Source: Phycisphaeraceae bacterium (GTDB lineage: Bacteria; Planctomycetota; Phycisphaerae; Phycisphaerales; Phycisphaeraceae). From it: a stretch of 10,384 nt of DNA. Of this stretch, positions 5,910 to 10,384 are shown piece by piece. Position numbers and translations under genes: made by a program. The stretch lies in contig PUMS01000367.1 of assembly GCA_003551485.1 (NCBI GenBank), forward strand, positions 1 to 10,384, read 5' to 3'. The notes under the pieces are model-generated. The model worked only from the letters and a program-made list of their open reading frames with translations. It ran no database searches and was not told where the DNA came from. Each line of letters opens with the position of its first letter. Position 1 is the stretch's first letter.

Positions 5910-7265
5910 ATGAACGACTGGTTGGACGCCGAGCACCACGCCGAACGCGCCCATGAGTTTCTCACGCTGGGCGACTGGCAGCGTGCGCTGCGCGAGATCG
6001 ATGCGGCCCTGCACATCAACCCCGCGCAGGCCCCGTGGCACTACGAGCGCGGCCTGGCGCTGGAGGCTTTGGGACGCCATGCCGAGGCTATCGACTGCTT
6101 TGCCCGTGCCCTGCAACTGGGCGGTGAGGATGTGCCGACGCTGATCCAACTGGGCATCGCCCGCCTGCGAAGCGACCAACCCCAGGCCGCCATCGAGGCC
6201 CTCGGACGCGCCAACGAGATCGACCCCGATGCCGAGCCCGGCTACTGCTACCGCATCGAGGCCTGGGCGCGCCTGGACCGCCATGACCAGGCCGAGATGA
6301 TGTTCTACCTGGCCCGGCAGCTCACCGACCGCTGCCCTCGCTGCTTCGACCACATTGCCCGCAGCCTCACCGCCCGCGGCAGGCTCGACCGTGCCATCTG
6401 GTGCCTTCAGCAGCTACTCGAACTCGAGCCGGACCACCCCGACGTCCTGGCCCGCCTCGGCCACGCCCACTGGCAGCGCGGCCGGCCCGAGCAGGCCCGC
6501 CAGTATTACATCCGCCACCTGCGTCGCCATCCGGGCGATATCGAGACGATGTACGCCATCGGTGTGCTGCTTCGCGAGACCGGCCGCCTCAGCGAGGCCG
6601 CGGCCCGGTTCCACCAGATTCTCGAGCTCCAGCCGACCCATGCGCGGGCCCACCTCCAGCTCGGCGAGTTGGCCCTGATGGCCGACCACCTCGATGCCGC
6701 CGCGCCGCACCTGTATCGTGCCCGCGAGTGCGACCCGAAGCTGGCCGGCCCGTGCCTGGGCCTGGCCCGCATCGCCTACGCCCGCCGCGAGCATGATGCC
6801 GCCCGCCGGCTGGCCCGGCTGGACCTTCAGCACCCGATGCGGACGCCCCAGCAGGCCCTGGACCTGGGCCACCTGCTGCTCGAGCTGGACATGCCCATCG
6901 CGGCGATCCCCCTGCTGACCAGCGTGATCGAGGCCACCGGCGCCGGCCCCATTCCCCGGACGATGCGTGCCACCGCGCTGCTCTACCGCGGCGTGGCCCG
7001 GCTGGTCAGCGGCTACCTCGACACCGGCATCGCCGACTGCCGCGCCAGCCTGAAGCACGACCCGGCCAATGTCCTGGCGGCCCACAACCTGGTGCTGGCC
7101 CACCTGGCCACCGGCCAGTTGAAACGCGCCGCCGCCTGGCTCCGCCGCGCCCAGCGCCTCGCCCCCTTCAACCCCCGCCTGGGCCTGCTGCGCCGCCGCC
7201 TGCGCCACGCCCGCCTGACGGTGCTGCTGACCAGGCTGGGGTTGCGAAGGCCGCCGCGAGGCTGA
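5910..7265 (+). CDS. tetratricopeptide repeat (TPR) protein
   Basis: This 451-residue protein is almost entirely TPR. About twelve consecutive repeats of close to 34 residues span residues 8-440. They show the usual pattern, with Gly and Ala at positions 8 and 20 and Pro near position 32, as in GLALEALGRHAEAIDCFARAL and LGHAHWQRGRPEQARQYY. TPR arrays form superhelical protein-binding scaffolds; the partner is unknown. There is no signal peptide or membrane segment, so a cytoplasmic location is inferred. The C-terminal 30 residues are strongly basic (RRRLRHAR, ending RRPPRG). The frame is open from 5730, but the ATG at 5910 begins the repeat region and has GGGAAG eight bases upstream, and the upstream part has no protein-like character. 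It diverges from the exported HEAT-repeat gene, which also ends in TPR-like helices. Confidence 0.9.
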   Translation: MNDWLDAEHHAERAHEFLTLGDWQRALREIDAALHINPAQAPWHYERGLALEALGRHAEAIDCFARALQLGGEDVPTLIQLGIARLRSDQPQAAIEALGRANEIDPDAEPGYCYRIEAWARLDRHDQAEMMFYLARQLTDRCPRCFDHIARSLTARGRLDRAIWCLQQLLELEPDHPDVLARLGHAHWQRGRPEQARQYYIRHLRRHPGDIETMYAIGVLLRETGRLSEAAARFHQILELQPTHARAHLQLGELALMADHLDAAAPHLYRARECDPKLAGPCLGLARIAYARREHDAARRLARLDLQHPMRTPQQALDLGHLLLELDMPIAAIPLLTSVIEATGAGPIPRTMRATALLYRGVARLVSGYLDTGIADCRASLKHDPANVLAAHNLVLAHLATGQLKRAAAWLRRAQRLAPFNPRLGLLRRRLRHARLTVLLTRLGLRRPPRG

Positions 7266-7273
7266 GCACGCAG

Positions 7274-7299
7274 GGTGGGTCAAGCGCAGCGGACCCACC
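7274..7299. repeat. hairpin repeat after the TPR gene (REP-like)
   Basis: GGTGGGTC (7274-7281) and GACCCACC (7292-7299) form a perfect 8-bp stem around a 10-base loop containing AAGCGCAGCG. It starts nine bases after the TPR stop codon. From memory, hairpins of the form GGTGG...AAGCGCAGCG...CCACC recur between genes in many bacteria, so it may be a REP-type element. It could also serve as the transcript end, although no T-tract follows. Confidence 0.5.
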
Positions 7300-7339
7300 G
7301 CCGCGTGCCGCTGGATACGGGCCGGCCGGAGTCGCAGCC

Positions 7340-8335
7340 ATGGTGATGCAGCCGGATATCAGCGAGCTGATGCGCCACGCGGACCCGCGGTTCATCCTCG
7401 ACCCCTTCACCCCCGCCTACCTGGGCCTGGGGCCGCAGCAGATCGCAGCGCGGGTGCGGGCGGGGTTGGGGGAGCTCGAGTCGTGTTGTGCCTGTCCGCG
7501 GAAGTGTGGGGTGGATCGGATGGTGGGGCAGGTAAAGGTATGCCGCACGGGGCGGCATGCGCGGGTCAGCAGCGTGTTTGCCCATTTCGGGGAGGAGGAC
7601 TGCCTGCGCGGCCGGCGCGGCTCGGGGACGGTCTTCTTCTCCGGGTGCAACCTGCGATGCGTGTTCTGCCAGAACTGGGATATCAGCCAGAAGCCGGCCG
7701 GGGATGCGTGGCCGGCGAAGCGGATCGCGGCGGCGATGCTGCGGCTTCAGCAGGAGGGCTGCCACAACATCAACTTCGTCACGCCCGAGCACGTGGTGCC
7801 GCAGGTGATCGAGGCCATCGCCGAGGCCATCGACCTGGGGCTGCAACTGCCCATCGTCTACAACACCAGTGCCTACGATGCGGTCGAGTCGCTGCGGCTG
7901 CTGGATGGGCTGGTGGACATCTACATGCCGGACTTCAAGTTCTGGGACCGCGAAACAGCCAGGCGCCTGGCCAAAGCGCCGGACTACCCCGAGCGGGCGC
8001 GCGAGGCGATCGCGGAAATGCACCGGCAGGTCGGGGTGCTGCGGTTCGGGCCCGATGGCCTGGCCCGCCGCGGGGTGCTGCTCCGCCACCTGGTGATGCC
8101 CGGCCAGCTCGATCAGGCGCGGGCGATCTTCCGCTGGCTGGCCGAGTCGGTCTCACCGGACACCTACGTGAACCTCATGGGCCAGTACCGGCCGGCCCAC
8201 GAGGTGGGCCTGCCCGGCCGCGACGGCCGCCCCCGTTACGATGAGATCAACATCCCCACCGCCCCGGATGAACTCGACCGGGCGTTCGAGGCCGCACGGG
8301 AGGCGGGGCTGTGGCGGTTCGATCAGCGGTGGTAG
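7340..8335 (+). CDS. PflA/PflX-like radical SAM protein
   Basis: This 331-residue protein carries the radical SAM 4Fe-4S signature as C103-NLR-C107-VF-C110 within FFSGCNLRCVFCQNW. That cluster cleaves S-adenosylmethionine to a 5'-deoxyadenosyl radical. The N-terminal Cys-rich block CCACPRKCGVDR (49-60) with GQVKVCRTG (63-71), and later NFVTPEHVVP (145-154), YNTSAYD (174-180) and MPDFKFWD (196-203), match the COG1313 (PflX) group, related to pyruvate formate-lyase activating enzyme. The substrate of that group is not known to me, and no glycyl radical enzyme lies nearby to suggest activation of one. It is not clearly the AmmeMemoRadiSam protein, since neither AMMECR1 nor Memo partners are seen. 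GGAG at 7328-7331 lies eight bases before the ATG at 7340; an ATG two codons later is a possible alternative. It is 74 bases downstream of the TPR gene and may be co-transcribed with it. Confidence 0.9.
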   Translation: MVMQPDISELMRHADPRFILDPFTPAYLGLGPQQIAARVRAGLGELESCCACPRKCGVDRMVGQVKVCRTGRHARVSSVFAHFGEEDCLRGRRGSGTVFFSGCNLRCVFCQNWDISQKPAGDAWPAKRIAAAMLRLQQEGCHNINFVTPEHVVPQVIEAIAEAIDLGLQLPIVYNTSAYDAVESLRLLDGLVDIYMPDFKFWDRETARRLAKAPDYPERAREAIAEMHRQVGVLRFGPDGLARRGVLLRHLVMPGQLDQARAIFRWLAESVSPDTYVNLMGQYRPAHEVGLPGRDGRPRYDEINIPTAPDELDRAFEAAREAGLWRFDQRW

Positions 8336-8420
8336 AGGCGGGGGCTTGGTAACCGGTGGGGAAGGTGTTGCGGTGGCCCGTGCGTTGCCCGCGGATTCCA
8401 TTTGCCCTGAAAACCTGACT

Positions 8421-8490
8421 CCCTCTCCCGCCGGGCGAGGGCCGGGGTGAGGGAAGACACGCTGGGCCCGTCCGTATGTGCCCTCACCCC
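8421..8490. repeat. REP/BIME-like repeat pair
   Basis: CCCTCTCCCGCC-GGGCGAGGG (8421-8441) folds into a stem with one mismatch, then GCCGGGGTGAGGG follows to 8453. An exact reverse complement of its last ten bases, CCCTCACCCC, occurs at 8481-8490 and is followed by a decayed opposite-orientation copy (GCCCCCTCTGCC). From memory, the CCCTCTCCC...GGCCGGGGTGAGGG unit is a widespread intergenic repeat in high-GC bacteria. Two units facing each other resemble a bacterial interspersed mosaic element. It lies between the radical SAM gene and serS. Confidence 0.6.
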
Positions 8491-8544
8491 TGCCCCCTCT
8501 GCCTCCCCGAAACGAGAGTTGGCAACTGCCTCTCCCCCCGCCCC

Positions 8545-8593
8545 GGTTCAAAGCGCGGGCCATCCGCTGTACCATTCGCGGTTTGAACCTTTT
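8545..8593 (+). terminator. terminator- or attenuator-like inverted repeat before serS
   Basis: GGTTCAAAGCGCG (8545-8557) pairs with CGCGGTTTGAACC (8577-8589) at 12 of 13 positions (one G-G mismatch) around a 19-base loop. Four T residues follow at 8590-8593. This has the shape of an intrinsic terminator and ends 21 bases before the serS start. It may stop transcripts arriving from upstream, attenuate serS, or be a protein-binding palindrome, since it overlaps the serS promoter candidate. No T-box sequence was recognised. Confidence 0.45.
8547..8575 (+). promoter_or_regulatory. sigma70-like promoter candidate for serS
   Basis: TTCAAA (8547-8552) and TACCAT (8570-8575) each match four of six consensus bases with a 17-base spacer. 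Transcription would begin near 8582, about 33 bases before the ATG. Both boxes fall within the inverted repeat at 8545-8589. Confidence 0.35.
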
Positions 8594-8614
8594 CGGGAAA
8601 GGACCACGGCCGGC

Positions 8615-10024
8615 ATGATCGATCTCAAGGACCTGCGCGAAAACCCCGACCGCTACCGCAAAGGTGCGGCGGACAAGCAATACGACCCCACCCTCATCGA
8701 CCGGCTGCTGGAGGTCGATGCCGAGCACCGGCGGCTGCTGGCGCAGCGCGAGGCGCTGGCGGCCGAGAAGAACCGCATCGGCAAGCAGATCGGCCAGCTC
8801 GCCGGGCGGATCAAGAAGGCCGGGGGTGAGGAGAAGGCCGAGCTTGAAAGGGAGATGGCCCAGCTTCAGCAGCGCCCAGCGCAGATGAAGCAGCAGGAGG
8901 CCGAACTGGACCATCGGCTGGCCGAACTCGAGCCGCAGCGGGATGACCTGTGGCTTCAGGTCCCCCTGCCGGCCGATGCGGATGTGCCCGTGGGCCGCGG
9001 CAGCGATGACAACGTCGAGATTCGGCACTGGTCGCCCGAGGGCTTCGACCCGGCCCGGCCCTTTGCCGACAACCGCGGCTTTGAGCCGCGCGGGCACATC
9101 GAGCTGATGCAGAAGCTGGGCATGGTCGACTTCGAGCGCGGCGTGAAGCTGGCTGGCTCGAGAAGCTACGTGCTCACCGGCGATGGCATGCTGCTGCACA
9201 ACGCCATCCTCCAATACGCCTTCCGCTACATGACCATGGAGATGGGCTTCACCGCCATGAGCGTGCCCGTGCTGGTACGCGAGCAATGCATGGTGGGCAC
9301 CGGCTTCTTCCCCCAGGGCCGCGAGCAGGTCTACACCGTGGGCGACCCCGCCCGCTTCCGCGAGTCGCTGGGCCAGAGCGAGCAGGCCGATCCCTATACC
9401 GACACCTCGTGGGTCGATGGCTACCTCACCGGCACCGGCGAGGTGGGATTGATGGGCTACCACCAGGATGAGATTCTCGATGCCGACAGCCTGCCGCTGT
9501 GCTACACGACGGTGAGCACCTGCTTCCGAAGAGAGGCCGGCGCGGCGGGCAAGGACACGGCGGGCCTGTTCCGCGTGCATCAGTTCGACAAGGTCGAGCA
9601 GGTGGTCATCTGCCGCGCCGATGAGGCCGAGAGCCGCAACTGGCACGCGAAGATGATCGGCTTCGTCGAGCAACTGCTCCAGCGCCTGGCGCTGCCCTAC
9701 CGGCTGCTTCAGTGCTGCACGGGCGACCTCGGGCCCAAGAACGCCGACCAGATCGACCTCGAATGCTGGATGCCGTCGCGCAATGGCTACAGCGAGACGC
9801 ACTCGGCCAGCCGGCTCTACGACTACCAGTGCCGGCGGCTGAACATCCGCTACCGCGACCCCGAGGGCAAGGCCAACATCATCGCCCACTCGCTGAACAA
9901 CACCGTGGCGGCCAGCCCGCGGCTGCTGATCCCCATCGTCGAGATGTACCAGAACGCCGATGGCAGCATCACCATCCCCGAAGTGCTGCGACCTTTGTTG
10001 AACGGCCGCGAGCGCATCGGCTGA
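8615..10024 (+). CDS. serS: seryl-tRNA synthetase
   Basis: This cytoplasmic class II synthetase (469 residues) charges tRNA-Ser with serine by way of seryl-adenylate. Residues about 25-110 form the long N-terminal antiparallel coiled coil that grips tRNA (LIDRLLEVDAEHRRLLAQRE, then KAELEREMAQLQQ). The catalytic core follows, with the T-x-E serine-binding loop as TGE (274-276), motif 2 around FRREAG (304-309) and FRVHQFDKVE (319-328), LECWMPS (382-388) and motif 3 in NNTVAASPRLLIPIVE (428-443), with its conserved Arg at 436. Bacterial SerRS is usually about 420-430 residues. The extra length includes a polar insertion at about 243-270, between VGTGFFPQ and the TGE loop. Motif 3 reads VAASPR where many bacterial enzymes have a Gly-rich form. 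The frame is open to 8447, but the ATG at 8615 has AAAGGA at 8598-8603 and opens with the expected MIDLKDLREN. Confidence 0.97.
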   Translation: MIDLKDLRENPDRYRKGAADKQYDPTLIDRLLEVDAEHRRLLAQREALAAEKNRIGKQIGQLAGRIKKAGGEEKAELEREMAQLQQRPAQMKQQEAELDHRLAELEPQRDDLWLQVPLPADADVPVGRGSDDNVEIRHWSPEGFDPARPFADNRGFEPRGHIELMQKLGMVDFERGVKLAGSRSYVLTGDGMLLHNAILQYAFRYMTMEMGFTAMSVPVLVREQCMVGTGFFPQGREQVYTVGDPARFRESLGQSEQADPYTDTSWVDGYLTGTGEVGLMGYHQDEILDADSLPLCYTTVSTCFRREAGAAGKDTAGLFRVHQFDKVEQVVICRADEAESRNWHAKMIGFVEQLLQRLALPYRLLQCCTGDLGPKNADQIDLECWMPSRNGYSETHSASRLYDYQCRRLNIRYRDPEGKANIIAHSLNNTVAASPRLLIPIVEMYQNADGSITIPEVLRPLLNGRERIG

Positions 10025-10047
10025 GCCGGCGGGCCGAGGTGCCGAGC

Positions 10048-10384
10048 ATGCATGAACTGACGACCGAACGGGTGCTCGATCAACTGGCCGCGCAACTGCG
10101 CGACCGCCTGCGCTATCGCATCGGCGATCCCGCACGTGCCGATCGCGGCGCGCTGGTCAACCCGCGGACGGGCCTGGTCGAGGCCAACGCCCCGGTGGCG
10201 GCGCCGATCTTTGGTGCGGCGGTGCTGCACCTGGCGGGAGATGAGGGCTTCCAGGGCGAGCCGTGGCCGGTGCATGCGATGCCGATCATCGAAACGCTGA
10301 TCGCCGGGCAGCGCGAGTCCGGCTGCACGGACCTGCTTGCGTGCAACATCGACGCCGAGCCCGACACCGCGTTCATCATGCTCC
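10048..10384 (+). CDS. unidentified protein, 5' part only
   Basis: An open frame starts at the ATG at 10048, 23 bases after the serS stop, and runs without a stop to the window end (112 complete codons). GAGG at 10035-10038 sits nine bases upstream and codon use resembles the neighbouring genes, so I consider it real. It reads MHELTTERVLDQLAAQLRDR, then RYRIGDPARADRGALVNP, and later ETLIAGQRESGCTDLLACN. I see no signal peptide or catalytic motif and do not recognise the family. The mixed helical pattern might belong to an alpha-barrel carbohydrate-active enzyme, but that is a guess. The close spacing suggests co-transcription with serS. Confidence 0.65.
   Translation, partial: MHELTTERVLDQLAAQLRDRLRYRIGDPARADRGALVNPRTGLVEANAPVAAPIFGAAVLHLAGDEGFQGEPWPVHAMPIIETLIAGQRESGCTDLLACNIDAEPDTAFIML

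Noticed and set aside
3920..5956. Very long open frame (678 codons) on the plus strand antisense to the HEAT gene
   Set aside because: Its composition (Gln, Gly and His-rich, no domain pattern) is typical of a shadow frame in GC-rich DNA, and the minus strand holds a clear HEAT-repeat protein with a signal peptide.
8447..8614. Upstream extension of the serS frame to 8447
   Set aside because: The extra residues have no SerRS similarity and run through the REP-like repeat and promoter region. The ATG at 8615 begins the expected N-terminus.
8153..10135. 660-codon minus-strand open frame across serS
   Set aside because: The plus strand is unmistakably serS. The antisense product lacks recognisable motifs and also spans the intergenic repeats.

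Overview
The window is a 10.4 kb, very GC-rich bacterial chromosomal segment. It carries seven supportable protein genes and no rRNA, tRNA, CRISPR array, transposase or prophage gene that I can see. The combination of a PEP-CTERM exported protein, a ThuA-type sugar-metabolism protein, an exported HEAT-repeat protein with a Trp-rich turn, a large TPR protein and high GC suggests a planctomycete, possibly of the Phycisphaerae. That placement is inference from gene content, not from a phylogenetic marker I could compare.

Left end (1-1262): a short 10-bp tandem array sits on the window edge. It is followed by a small exported hypothetical protein (145-738) whose C-terminus is a four-copy tetrapeptide repeat, then by a roughly 520-bp gene-free stretch between convergent genes. 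That stretch contains repeated GGTGCCAC words and an imperfect inverted repeat.

Left centre (1263-3215): a PEP-CTERM surface protein on the minus strand and a ThuA-family protein on the plus strand diverge from a 366-bp intergenic region. Each has a recognisable sigma70-like promoter candidate. The one for the PEP-CTERM gene overlaps a perfect 6-bp-arm palindrome that could be an operator.

Centre (3343-7265): an exported HEAT-repeat protein (minus) and a cytoplasmic TPR protein (plus) diverge from a 196-bp region with an AT-rich island that reads as a -10 box on both strands. The HEAT gene meets an interrupted poly-G tract near its 3' end. The frame that continues past the tract looks out of register, while a neighbouring frame encodes a sensible Pro/Glu-rich tail, so the gene appears frameshifted by one base.

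Right end (7340-10384): a PflA/PflX-like radical SAM protein, a 279-bp spacer with REP-like hairpin repeats and a terminator-shaped inverted repeat, then seryl-tRNA synthetase (serS), then the 5' part of an unidentified gene cut by the window end. These three genes point the same way, but the 279-bp spacer makes a single simple operon with the radical SAM gene doubtful.

I see mostly ordinary housekeeping and accessory chromosomal genes and no clear new multi-gene system. The points most worth a second look are the homopolymer frameshift in the HEAT gene, the terminator or attenuator-like hairpin in front of serS, and the SerRS insertion.
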